A stretch of DNA of 40,809 bases from Candidatus Altimarinota bacterium (GTDB taxonomy: Bacteria; Patescibacteriota; Gracilibacteria; BD1-5; UBA2023). The DNA lies in NCBI GenBank assembly GCA_014377245.1, contig JACMPX010000022.1:1-40809 (forward strand), in the 5' to 3' direction. Positions 1 to 8,795 of this stretch are shown in pieces. The position numbers and the translations under genes are program-made. Positions within the stretch are counted from its first letter, which is position 1. Every line of letters begins with the position of its first letter. A model generated the notes under the pieces. That model did not search any database. It was not told the DNA's origin and saw only the letters and a list, made by a program, of their open reading frames with translations.

Positions 1-680
1 ACACGACCGATACCCATACGTCCGACATAGTTGTCATATGCAAGATTGGCGATCTGCATCTTGAGCGGCTTGGTGACGTCGTTTGGAGCTACTGCAACCT
101 GCTCAATAATCGTATCGAAGAGGGCGGAAATATCAGTTGCAGTATCAGACATATGACGCTTGGCGATACCGTCACGAGCAATCGCGTAGACAATACGACC
201 ATCCGTGATATCGAGTTGCTCATCTGTGGCACCGAGTTGCACAAAAAGGTCAAAGAGCATATCTACCACTACCTCTGGCTGAGCCGTAGGCTTGTCGATC
301 TTATTGATGACGATTATTGGCTTGAGACCGAGTTCGAGTGCCTTTTTGAGAACGAACTTCGTCTGTGGCATAGGACCCTCGTACGCATCAACTACGAGAC
401 ATACTGAGTCAACCATACGGAGCACTCGCTCGACCTCAGAACCGAAGTCCGCATGTCCTGGAGTATCTACAATATTGATCTTGTAGTCACCATATTGGAC
501 AGCAGTATTTTTGGCATAGATCGTGATTCCTCGCTCCTTCTCTTGATCATTGGAATCCATGATGGTAGTTCCGACAACCTCGTTCTCACGGAATGTATTT
601 GTCTGTTTGAGGAGGGCATCGACGAGAGTTGTTTTACCGTGGTCGACATGGGCGATGATCGCTACATTGATATATTTCAT
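1..680 (-). CDS. typA: GTP-binding protein TypA/BipA, N-terminal part (runs off the left edge)
   Basis: This is the N-terminal 226 residues of a translational GTPase of the TypA/BipA family, a ribosome-associated elongation-factor-like GTPase involved in stress adaptation and ribosome assembly. The G1 loop [10 protein letters not shown] lies near residues 9-18, the switch I RGITI motif near 50, the G3 motif DTPGHADFG near 73, and the G4 motif NKID near 127. The order and the early sequence ([16 protein letters not shown]) match TypA better than LepA or EF-Tu. The start ATG at 678-680 has no Shine-Dalgarno; the preceding bases are CT-rich. No in-frame TGA occurs in this part. A promoter lies about 60 bases upstream. 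Confidence 0.93.
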   Translation of the reverse strand, partial: MKYINVAIIAHVDHGKTTLVDALLKQTNTFRENEVVGTTIMDSNDQEKERGITIYAKNTAVQYGDYKINIVDTPGHADFGSEVERVLRMVDSVCLVVDAYEGPMPQTKFVLKKALELGLKPIIVINKIDKPTAQPEVVVDMLFDLFVQLGATDEQLDITDGRIVYAIARDGIAKRHMSDTATDISALFDTIIEQVAVAPNDVTKPLKMQIANLAYDNYVGRMGIGR

Positions 681-713
681 TGGGGAAAAGAGAGAGAAAA
701 AATAGAAAAATGA

Positions 714-766
714 GCCAGAACTGGCCCGAATTCGCGTGAATTATACCAAAAAATAAAAATAAGCAA
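714..766 (-). promoter_or_regulatory. Predicted typA promoter with a leader hairpin
   Basis: On the minus strand a TATAAT box (740-745) follows a TTGCTT box (761-766) with 15 bases between them, slightly short of the optimum. The transcript would begin near 733 and carry a small perfect hairpin, GCCAGAACTGGC (714-725), before a CT-rich stretch and the typA ATG. Confidence 0.55.
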
Positions 767-787
767 GTTTATTTTTGAACGTAAATC

Positions 788-818
788 TGTGAATAAAAAG
801 AAACCCGCCAATTGGCGG
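788..818 (-). terminator. Rho-independent terminator after the 884-1294 gene
   Basis: The palindrome CCGCCAATTGGCGG (805-818) is followed on the minus strand by GTTTCTTTTTATT, a stem plus U-tract. It separates the 884-1294 unit from typA. Confidence 0.65.
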
Positions 819-832
819 ATTAGAAGGGTTTG

Positions 833-872
833 GAGAACTAAAGAGTTCTCATCTCTCGCATTGCACGAGAGA
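833..872 (-). other. Two adjacent hairpins in the 3' region of the 884-1294 transcript
   Basis: Two perfect inverted repeats stand side by side: GAGAACT/AGTTCTC (833-850) and TCTCTCG/CGAGAGA (852-872). With the terminator stem just downstream, the transcript end would fold into three stems in a row. Function unknown; 3' protection or a processed small RNA are possibilities. Confidence 0.4.
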
Positions 873-883
873 GGTATTGGCGA

Positions 884-1294
884 TTATGTATATTGGTATG
901 TTTCAGCTCATGGAGCCGTGATCACATGGTAGTTCTTGAGTGACAGAGATGTCAGAGTGCTTGCAGTATTGCTCCATGGGAGGAAATACTTTGAAATCAT
1001 TTGAGTGGCACCTGAGATACCTCCTACCGTTCTTGCTTTTTATTCTAGGTTTGCTTTCTTGAATTCAAGTTTCTGTAGAGGTTTATCTGCTTCTGTGAGT
1101 GGTTTCCCACTGCCAAAAGGTGACATTCTCAATCCAGTATTTAATTTTGAGACTGTTTTGAGTCGCTTGACTGTATCAGTTTCCACTCCTGTATCTGATT
1201 GGGATGGTGTATTGTTCTGTACTGCTAAGTACACGAAAATAGCAAGTACTGCTACTGCCGAGATAGCGATGATATGTTTTTGTGTGAGTTGCAT
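884..1294 (-). pseudogene. Small membrane-anchored protein with an in-frame TAA
   Basis: The frame starts at ATG 1292-1294 with a basic N-terminus and one membrane segment at about residues 8-25, giving a short cytoplasmic tail and an exported body. It meets TAA at 1040-1042 after 84 residues. The same frame then stays open for 51 more codons to TAA at 884-886, includes one TGA, and reads like real protein (segment VGGISGATQM). Glycine would fit at the TAA (LE-x-KARTVGG). Either a true 84-residue protein ends here by chance or, as I think more likely, this is a 136-residue protein with a nonsense mutation. A TATAAT box at 1339-1344 is the likely promoter. I do not recognise the family. Confidence 0.5.
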
Positions 1295-1468
1295 TGTTTG
1301 TTTCCTAGAGTTAGCAATGACGGTAGATATTAGTATAGATTATATCTGAAATACTCCATCGTATAAATACGAAGAGTGGGGTAAAGATATTGATTTCGAA
1401 ATCGTGTTCAGTATATGAAACTACCCCCCTCCAATGTCAAATCTATTTTGGAGAAATCTTCTATTTCC

Positions 1469-1497
1469 TTGCTCTTTTTGTCCATATCTGCTACACT
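1469..1497 (+). promoter_or_regulatory. Predicted promoter of the CYTH gene
   Basis: TTGCTC (1469-1474), 17 bases, TACACT (1492-1497). This promoter lies downstream of an in-frame ATG at 1434, so translation should start at the later ATG at 1521. Confidence 0.6.
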
Positions 1498-1520
1498 GCT
1501 TATATCCTAATACCGAGCAT

Positions 1521-2072
1521 ATGGCCAAAGAAATAGAACGACAATACATCATCGACACCGAGCATCCAGAATGGGCAACAATGAAAGCAAATCTCCCTCG
1601 AAAACACTATATCCAGTCGACCATCCATCGTGGTGAAGGAAACAAGCTCCGAGTCCGACTCATCGAGGATATGCAGACAGGTGAACGGAGTGCCGCATTC
1701 ACATTCAAGGTGAATAAAAACTCAAAAAAAGACGGACCCAATATCCGTGATGAATACGAGTGGGCGGTACCATATAGGGTAGCCCATTTTATCATGATCG
1801 GGCATGGCGAAGTCATCAAGACGAGATACGAATATATCCATACTGATGGGAAAAAGTGGGAACTCGATGAATACGAAGGTACTAATAGTGGTATCGTCCT
1901 CGCGGATATCGAACTCGAGAATGAGAATGAAAAATTCGAGCTCCCAGACTGGATCGGACAAGAGAGTACCAAGGAAAAACGGATCACAAATAACTCATTC
2001 ACTCTCCATCCATTTGCAAACTGGTCAGAGAAAGAAAAGTTGTGGTATTCGAGTCTCCGCAAGCGGAAATAG
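1521..2072 (+). CDS. CYTH-domain protein (triphosphate tunnel metalloenzyme-like)
   Basis: A 183-residue protein. The N-terminus MAKEIERQYI carries the ExExR/K signature of CYTH enzymes, which bind triphosphates in a beta-barrel tunnel with metal (class IV adenylate cyclase, thiamine triphosphatase or tripolyphosphatase). Later segments fit the barrel: KLRVRLI near 35-41, FTFKVNK near 56, the charged WELDEYEG near 114-121, and ADIELENENEKFELP near 130. The substrate cannot be assigned; inorganic tripolyphosphate is common for stand-alone bacterial CYTH proteins. An in-frame ATG at 1434 is rejected as the start because a promoter sits between it and 1521. No in-frame TGA. Confidence 0.8.
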   Translation: MAKEIERQYIIDTEHPEWATMKANLPRKHYIQSTIHRGEGNKLRVRLIEDMQTGERSAAFTFKVNKNSKKDGPNIRDEYEWAVPYRVAHFIMIGHGEVIKTRYEYIHTDGKKWELDEYEGTNSGIVLADIELENENEKFELPDWIGQESTKEKRITNNSFTLHPFANWSEKEKLWYSSLRKRK

Positions 2073-2074
2073 TT

Positions 2075-2102
2075 TTGACAAATCCTCACCTATCTATACT
2101 AT
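2075..2102 (+). promoter_or_regulatory. Near-consensus promoter giving a leaderless transcript
   Basis: TTGACA (2075-2080), 16 bases, TACTAT (2097-2102). The next ATG is at 2109, six bases after the -10 box, so the predicted first base of the RNA is the A of the start codon or within a base or two of it. Confidence 0.7.
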
Positions 2103-2108
2103 CATCAT

Positions 2109-2165
2109 ATGAATATCAGATTTTTGGCATACCTGCTCCCCGTACTCTTATCAACTCTCCGGTAG
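2109..2165 (+). CDS. 18-residue hydrophobic peptide in its own transcription unit
   Basis: The peptide MNIRFLAYLLPVLLSTLR ends at TAG. It has a basic patch followed by about 14 hydrophobic residues, enough for a short membrane insertion. It lies exactly between a near-consensus promoter (2075-2102) and a strong terminator (2193-2235), so the whole unit is about 120 bases. It could be a small membrane peptide, a type I toxin-like peptide, or a chance ORF inside a small non-coding RNA. No homologue is recognised. Confidence 0.4.
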   Translation: MNIRFLAYLLPVLLSTLR

Positions 2166-2192
2166 GTAATTTGTCATAGCCAAAATGAAATA

Positions 2193-2235
2193 TCCCCCTC
2201 TAGAGAGTCATATGCTAGGGGGGAATTTTTTTATT
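2193..2235 (+). terminator. Rho-independent terminator
   Basis: The arms CCCCC...TAG and CTAGGGGGG form a G/C-rich stem, followed by AATTTTTTTATTTTTTG. It ends the short unit at 2109-2165. Confidence 0.8.
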
Positions 2236-2251
2236 TTTTGAATTATTAGTT

Positions 2252-2512
2252 ATGTCTCAATATAATATCAAACATCTAGAAGCAAGGGATATCGAACTCT
2301 ATGAGGATATTTGTATCAGTAATGGTATGATTCCTTGTATGTCTCATCTTACAAAACGTCAGATCGAACTCCTCATATCTATACGAGGTAATATTGTTTC
2401 ATATACAGAGATAGGAACGAGGAAAAGACTATGGAAGGTGTTATGAAAAACGAAACAAGGTGGACATCTGACTCAGGCATTTTCTCGAACATTTTTTCTT
2501 GGTGAAAAATAA
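2252..2512 (+). CDS. Small protein, possible winged-helix DNA-binding domain
   Basis: An 86-residue protein with one in-frame TGA read as Gly (2444-2446); reading TGA as stop would cut it at 64. The middle part, LTKRQIELLISIRGNIVSYT followed by a LW pair, resembles the C-terminal winged helix of OmpR/PhoB regulators (LTxxExxLLxxLxxNxGxxVSxxxLxxxLW), but no receiver domain is present. The assignment rests on that pattern alone. The last codons overlap the -35 box of the proS promoter. Confidence 0.55.
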
Positions 2513-2526
2513 ATTTCTCCTATACT
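2499..2526 (+). promoter_or_regulatory. Predicted proS promoter
   Basis: TTGGTG (2499-2504), 16 bases, TATACT (2521-2526). The proS ATG follows 23 bases later, with no Shine-Dalgarno in between. Confidence 0.6.
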
Positions 2527-2549
2527 TATCTTATTAACTCATACATCAT

Positions 2550-3764
2550 ATGATTCTCCTCTCTACTCTCCCATTCAAAACGCAGAAATCCATCCCATCA
2601 GGATCAGATAATCGTGGTACTGGACTCCTGCTGCAAGCAGGATATATACGTATGACACTCGCTGGAGCCTATAACTATACTACTCTCGGACTCCGTACAC
2701 TTCGTAATATTGAGCAAATCGTACGAGAAGAGATGAATGCGATCGGATCTTCAGAGGTATTGCTCACTGCCCTGGGTGCAAAAGAAAACTGGGAAAAGAC
2801 GGATCGCTGGAACTCGGTGGATATCCTCTTCAAGCTACCAGGTGCCGAGTGAAAAGAATATGCTCTGAACCCGACTCACGAGGAAGTCGTCACACCACTT
2901 ATGGGGGAGTTCATACAATCATACAAGGATCTCGAGAACTGCTCTATGTACCAGATCCAGACCAAATTCCGCAATGAAAAAAGAGCTAAATCATGACTCA
3001 TGCGAGGTCGTGAATTCCTCATGAAGGATATGTACTCATTCCACCGTACACAAGAGGAACTCGATACTTATTTTGAAGTCGTACATGCAGCCTACGATCG
3101 AGTTTTTGAAAGACTCGGACTCGCAGACTCTACCCATTATACATTCGCGAGTGGTGGCGACTTCTCGAAATATTCATACGAGTTCCAGACAGAGATAGCG
3201 ATCGGAGAAGATGAGATATTTGTCTGCGAATCATGTGGTCAGGCTCATAACAAAGAGATCATCGATGAGAATAGTTTCGTTTGTGTTGAGTGTGCACATA
3301 CGATATGTGATCGTCGGATTGTATCTGAGTCAGCTAATATATTCAAACTCGGATCTCGATTTTCTGATGTATTCGGGCTAAAGTATCAGGACGCTGATGG
3401 TCAATCCAAAAATATTGTCATGGGTTGTTATGGTATCGGGATCTCTCGGCTGATGGGACTTATCGCTGAGAAATTCGCAGATGACAAAGGACTCGTCTGG
3501 CCAATCGAGGTATCACCAGCCAGTCATATCATCATCGTTATCGGAGATCACCTCGATCAGGCAAAAAGTATAGCAAAATTGCTCGAATCTTCAGGGCATG
3601 CCGCACTCATCGATGATCGCAAAACTGGATTCGGGCAAAAAGCCGGAGATGCAGACCTATTCGGTATTCCGAATCGTATCATCCTATCAGATAAAACGAT
3701 CGAGAAGTGAGGATATGAACTCAAAAAGAGAACAGAAAGTGAGGGTATAATTATTGCAATATAA
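2550..3764 (+). CDS. proS: Prolyl-tRNA synthetase, short form
   Basis: A 404-residue class II synthetase that charges tRNA-Pro with proline. Motif 2 reads FRNEKRAKS-Gly-LMRGREF, and the glycine is TGA at 2994-2996. Two more TGA codons lie at 2850-2852 (codon 101) and 3708-3710 (codon 387). Motif 3 is in [10 protein letters not shown], and the C-terminal anticodon-binding domain has WPIEVSP and [10 protein letters not shown]. The protein is about 170 residues shorter than E. coli ProRS: the editing insertion between motifs 2 and 3 is replaced by a short segment with two CxxC pairs (CESC and CVEC), as in short alphaproteobacterial and mitochondrial forms. Editing of Ala-tRNA-Pro would then need a separate protein. 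Its own promoter is at 2499-2526. Confidence 0.95.
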
Positions 3765-3880
3765 TTGCCTTCTCTGATATCTTTTAGGGGAAATGGATTC
3801 TGTAATATAGATTCCTGCATATATAGGAATGAAAAATGACAGAAACAAAACTCCAATATTCAAGGTGACCAAAAAATACT

Positions 3881-4501
3881 ATGCGTAAACTCCTCCTCTT
3901 CATACTCGTTTCAGGCATAATTCTCATGACTCCATGGACGATTGTCTCTGTATCTGTATGAGATAGAGTCTATCGAAATATTGATACGATCCCCACTCGC
4001 GAGGTCGGAGTCGTACTCGGGACGACGCCTGGAGTCTGATGATCGAATCTGTTTTTCACGACTCGTATTGAAGCAGCGAAGGAGCTCTACGAACGAGGGA
4101 AAATCAGAAAAATCATCGTTTCAGGAGACAACAGTGACACAAGCTACAATGAGCCCGAATATATGAAACGAGCCCTCATGAAGTCAGGAATCCCTGAGAG
4201 TATAATCACGATGGACTATGCAGGATTCCGTACACTCGACTCGGTCGTGAGAGCGAGCAAGGTCTTCTCTCTCACAGGAGGATTCACGATTATATCTCAG
4301 CCGTTCCATATAGAACGGGCTCTCTACTTAGCGAAAGCCAATGATATTGATGCGATCGGATATGGAGCCGCCAATGTATCTCTCGAATATGGATTTTACG
4401 CATATCTCCGTGAGATCCCTGCTCGCTGGCTCGCCCTCTATGACGCATGGTTCCAAACTCAGGCAACGGTACTAGGTGAGAAAGAGATGGTTAGAAACTA
4501 A
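3881..4501 (+). CDS. SanA/YdcF-like (DUF218) envelope protein
   Basis: A 206-residue protein with an N-terminal membrane segment (about residues 2-25) and a DUF218 fold outside. The family includes SanA (vancomycin resistance at high temperature), ElyC and YdcF, which act in envelope or polysaccharide metabolism. Seen here: VGVVLGTTPGVGGSN near 44-58, where the last two glycines are TGA TGA, followed by RIEAAKELYERGKI, IIVSGDNS, EPEYMK, and FTIISQPFHIERA near 146. A further TGA follows SVSV near residue 27. It lies downstream of proS, probably with its own start of transcription in the 116-base gap; a weak hairpin (ATTCCT/AGGAAT, 3809-3828) sits there. Confidence 0.85.
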
Positions 4502-4648
4502 TGAAATATCGATGTTCCCGATTGAAAAATATATTGATCTATACGATGCATACAAGAATCTATGGGCTATCTTCCTCCATATTAGTAATCACTGATTTAT
4601 GAAATGTAGCATCAAAAATATATGATGGATCATCAGATACAAATTAAA
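4501..4648 (+). CDS. Possible small ORF coupled to the SanA-like gene
   Basis: A 48-codon frame starts in the TAATG overlap with the preceding stop, the same coupling seen in the operon at 5761 and 6378. It includes one TGA. The product has no recognisable features and the codon choice is unlike the neighbours, so it may be chance. The rest of the gap to 4735 holds an imperfect inverted repeat at about 4650-4692 (AATACTCAA against TTTGAGGTATT) that could end mnmA transcription. Confidence 0.2.
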
Positions 4649-4735
4649 ATACTCAAGCTTTTCTATAAGATCCAACTATTTGAGGTATTAGATTTATCTG
4701 TTTATCATATTAGTATAGGTACTGTTTTGATTATT

Positions 4736-5760
<1,025 letters not shown>

Positions 5761-5761
<1 letters not shown>

Positions 5762-6378
5762 TATGTAGATGAGAGATTATCGATTATTTCTTGCCAGTCT
5801 CGGACACGATGGATCAGTGGATGATTGGCTTCATCCTTGCGATTCCATGGCTTATCGAGGAGGATGCATTCGATACCATGTTTTACGAGATCGAGAGCAT
5901 TGTGGAGTCCATCATCGATCATGAGGGTGATCCCGAGTGACTTGCAGATGGTAGATTTCGCATGATTATACTTTGAGAGATGATTGGCAAAGTGGATATT
6001 GCTCGGATGTATTTCAGGGAAATATATATTGAGCCACCTTTCACTATCACTACGATGATCATGTTCATTTCGAGCTGTGACGATATGGAGCAGTTTATTT
6101 TTCTGGAAAAGCCCAGCAACACCAATTATCGAGTCCTGAATTGGAATACTATCCTCCAGATTATGAGTTTTCCAGAATTCTATGAGTTCCTCTCTAGTCA
6201 TATCACACTCAGGGAACTCTGTCCAATCAAACGAAGTAATATGTTCAAAATCTTTTATACATCTCATGTGCTGTGTGGCGTGGAGTTTTGTGAGTCCATC
6301 CATCACACTCTGTGCGAGTGTCTCATCGAGATCGAGTCCGATACTATTATGTTGGGTGAATATATCCTTTGGGAGCAT
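5761..6378 (-). CDS. HAD-superfamily hydrolase, 5'-nucleotidase-like
   Basis: A 205-residue protein. The nucleophile motif LDLDETLA lies near residues 15-22 (DxDxT/E type), motif II is probably IVTARNEHDH near 100-109, and the acidic motif IV is MIDDGLHNA near 155. The size and the VTAR motif resemble deoxynucleotidases and YqfW/YorS-type phosphatases (NT5C-like). The substrate is uncertain. The start ATG overlaps the stop of the ABC gene (TAATG) and the stop overlaps the mnmA ATG, so all three should be co-translated. No in-frame TGA. Confidence 0.75.
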
Positions 6379-7106
6379 TATCCGAGGTGGTTACGAGTAC
6401 TATTTTCGGCTATTTTTTGCATAAAAAAATCCTCCAGGGGTATATCGAGATCTCCTATCTTCATATTGGCGACGAGTCGCCCCTCACAAATAATACCAAA
6501 ACTATCACAAATTGTCTCAACATCGGAGAGAATATGTGTATTGAAAAATATGGTTTTTCGAGCTGCCTTAAGCTCGAGCATGAGATCCTTCACGAGTTTG
6601 CGACCGATCGGATCAAGTCCACTCATTGGCTCATCGAGAAAAATAATATCTGGATCATGGAGAATCGCCTGAGCGAGTCCGATACGCTGGAGCATTCATT
6701 TTGAGTAGGTATTGAGACGTTTTCATCGAGCCTCTGTGAGTCCTACTTTTTCGAGTGCCCAGATTTTCTTCTCTTCGAGTTTTTCACTCAAGAGTCCATA
6801 AAAATTCCCATTGAAATCAAGAAACTCATCCCCCGTGAGATACTTGTAGAGATAGGTATTTTCTGGCATGAATCCGATCTTTTGCTGTACTCTCGTATCT
6901 CGTGGTGACTTGCCGAGGATCTCTACCACTCCACTCGTTGGTTCTATGATACCTAGGATCGCTTTCATCGTCGTAGTTTTACCGGCACCATTGGGACCGA
7001 GAAAACCGAACACCTCTCCAGAATGGAGAGCTAAGGAAATATCCTTTAGGATATCAGATTTCCCGATTTTTTTCGAAAGATGTTGGAGGGAAATGACGGA
7101 TTGCAT
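6378..7106 (-). CDS. ABC transporter ATP-binding protein
   Basis: A 242-residue ATPase of the CcmA/NatA/DRA type. Walker [10 protein letters not shown] is near 38-46, the Q-loop is in [12 protein letters not shown], the signature is [12 protein letters not shown] near 135-146 with the Gly coded by TGA, Walker B is [13 protein letters not shown], and the switch His is in [10 protein letters not shown] second TGA precedes the signature (EAR-Gly-KRLN). No permease gene is adjacent, so the membrane partner must be elsewhere. It starts one base after the Fur-like gene ends. Confidence 0.9.
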
Positions 7107-7107
7107 A

Positions 7108-7446
7108 CTATTGTTTGCGGATTTGAATACGGATCTCGGCTACCTCATAGCCAGCTGGAATACCTGAAACTGATATATTCGTCATAGGAAAATCACAGAA
7201 GATTCCAGTAGTATCGTCCACGAGATGAGCATGCGTCGCATCATTGCACTCATAGTATGTTTTACCATTGATCCCTGGAAACCGACGAAGTACTCACTCT
7301 TCAGCCATTGCTTCGATATTGCGATATACGGTAGCTCGTCCAATTTTTGGTTCTTTTTGTCGCACCTCGTCGAAAATATCATCCGCCGAGAGATGTCGAC
7401 AAGTGCAGGTGGTAGAGATGATATCACGATATTGGTGGGTTCTCAT
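7108..7446 (-). CDS. Fur-family transcriptional regulator lacking the CxxC zinc site
   Basis: A 112-residue protein. The winged helix has the family helix pattern: LSADDIFDEVRQKEPKIGRA near 20-39, then TVYRNIEAMAEEGVLRRF with the Gly as TGA. The dimerisation part has THAHLVDDTTGIFCDFP, where typical Fur proteins have HHH(L)VCxxCG, so the structural Cys4 zinc site is missing while the His region remains. It heads the operon Fur-like/ABC/HAD/mnmA. The promoter overlaps the end of the upstream damaged gene, and the -10 box is six bases from the ATG, which predicts a leaderless mRNA. The signal it senses is unknown. Confidence 0.82.
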
Positions 7447-7452
7447 ATATCG

Positions 7453-7481
7453 TATTATGAGAAAAAGTCTCAGAAAAGCAA
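7453..7481 (-). promoter_or_regulatory. Promoter of the Fur-like operon, predicted leaderless
   Basis: On the minus strand TTGCTT (7476-7481), 17 bases, ATAATA (7453-7458). The ATG begins at 7446, six bases past the -10 box. An inverted repeat CGCAATAT...ATATTGCG (7519-7526 and 7540-7547) lies just upstream and could be an operator, though it falls inside the neighbouring damaged frame. Confidence 0.65.
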
Positions 7482-8126
7482 CTAGAGTTTTGTCACTTTT
7501 TTTGTTTTCTTGTCTATACGCAATATTGCTGAGCCTCTGATATTGCGTTCGCTATAATCAGTAAAATATCAAGGTTGAGCAAAATACAGATACCATGCTC
7601 ATTTTCAATCCGAAAATCCTGTAACAGTTGTATGATAAAATTTATTAACAGTATTTTCATAGTAAACAGTACTCTGTTTACTTTGGTCGAAAATACGGAA
7701 ACATCACTTGCGCCTCACTCATTTGCAGCAGACTCGAATCGTCTCAATATTATAATCCTGAATTACTTGATCAATACAATGACATTCTCATGGTGAATCT
7801 ATTGCATAGGATGCTAAGAGTTTTGGTTGCTTTGTTTTATAATTATAAGAATACAACTCTACTCTCTGTATACTTTCACATAAAAGTATCTTTTTTTGTA
7901 TTTGATAATACATTCATCACATAGTATAGAATAGGATATCATTTGGCTGTATGTTCTTTGCGAAAATCTTGTACTGACACCTCGTTTGTTGGATATACAA
8001 CAGTTATATACTTATTGGTTGGTCAACTTAGCTAGGATCTGCATATATCGCATCCGTATCGGCACCGGCAAAAATATGAGGAAAAATCGAGAGAAATAAG
8101 AAAATTGAAAAAATAAATTTTTTTAT
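7482..8126 (-). pseudogene. Secreted protein gene with two in-frame TAA codons and an ATA in place of the start
   Basis: A 215-codon frame fills the gap between two genes. It opens with ATA AAA AAA, then a clear signal peptide (KKFIFSIFLFLSIFPHIFAG, cleavage likely near AGA), with ATA where ATG is expected. In-frame TAA codons occur at codon 33 (8028-8030) and codon 41 (8004-8006); after that the frame is open to TAG at 7482-7484 and holds about seven TGA codons. The body is rich in Tyr, Lys and Cys. There is no frameshift. A G-to-A change at the start codon and at two TGA codons would explain all three defects. The family is not recognised. The inverted repeats at 7519-7547 and 7651-7696 lie inside this frame. 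Confidence 0.6.
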
Positions 8127-8153
8127 AGAGTTATAGTATTTTGATACGTAAAT

Positions 8154-8771
8154 CTATTTACTCGATACCTGATCACCAAAAGAATCAATGAACATCGTAT
8201 CATCATGTATCATCTTCTCATGCCACTCATCAGGATCACCATAGTCAGCGAAATCACGATACCACCCATGAGCAAATCGAGGCTTATGAGCTGATTTGAG
8301 TGGACACCAATACCTCTCAGTACGAGCACCTATCTCGACCGCATAGGCAAATACTCCATTGACATAGCTACAATAGAGACAATTGATTTTTTCGAGGAGA
8401 TTCAGATAGTCAAGGAATCTGCGATCATAGGTAATATATTCTGATCGCCGAACATGAGGAATCCGATAGAGGGAAAAAGCAACGAGCTGATAGATACTGA
8501 GGCAAATATCGAGAAGGAGCGTCGGGATGACAATCGCATAAATAAACGGTATCGAGAGAATATAGCGAACATGAATCCACTTGGTAGGGACAAGATACTT
8601 GTAGAGGGGAGTTCTCTTGGCCTTATTTTTACTCGCAAACATTTTGAGGAATATGATTTTTTTTTGTTGCAGGATGAATCCATATTTCTCCGAGAGTCGA
8701 TCATATTCTCATTTGAGGTCATTGTTGAGGGATTCGATTGTGAGGAGAATTTCTCGGATCTTTGGTTGCAT
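8154..8771 (-). CDS. Membrane protein of unknown function with CxxC, next to grpE
   Basis: A 205-residue protein. Starting at the ATG at 8769-8771 gives an N-terminal helix of about 43 residues with coiled-coil character and one TGA (LNNDLKGEYDRL); a later ATG at 8640-8642 would drop it. One or two membrane segments lie near residues 70-100. The conserved-looking part follows: KINCLYCSYVNGVFAYAVEI, then ERYWCPLKSAHKPRF and GDPDEWHEKM. The CxxC pair plus a third Cys may bind metal or heme. Its ATG lies 24 bases after the grpE stop, in the same frame, with no Shine-Dalgarno, so the two are probably one operon. I know similar uncharacterised proteins in Proteobacteria and CPR but no function. 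Confidence 0.75.
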
Positions 8772-8795
8772 GGGGATATTTGGATTTAGGAGTTG

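Noticed and set aside
1434-1520. An upstream start for the CYTH protein adding 29 residues
   Set aside because: A promoter (1469-1497) lies within this stretch and the added residues do not resemble the family.
1607-2089. A 160-codon minus-strand frame
   Set aside because: It is the antisense shadow of the CYTH gene; Ser/Arg-rich with no domain.
2550-3764. Selenocysteine or programmed stop read-through as the explanation for TGA in proS and other genes
   Set aside because: The TGA codons are too frequent, occur in nearly all genes, and match Gly in families that never use selenocysteine.
5980-6672. A 230-codon plus-strand frame
   Set aside because: It is antisense to the HAD phosphatase and ABC ATPase genes, whose motifs are clear; the translation has no family features.
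7651-7696. Nested inverted repeats (GTATTTTC/GAAAATAC around GTAAACAG/CTGTTTAC) that look like an RNA element or operator
   Set aside because: They lie inside the 7482-8126 coding frame, and the symmetry is only modest for AT-rich DNA; kept as a note in that entry.
7595-7921. A plus-strand frame of about 100 codons with two TAA codons near its start, resembling the other damaged genes
   Set aside because: It is antisense to the 7482-8126 frame, which has a signal peptide, many TGA codons in plausible places and an operon position; the plus frame has no TGA and no recognisable part.
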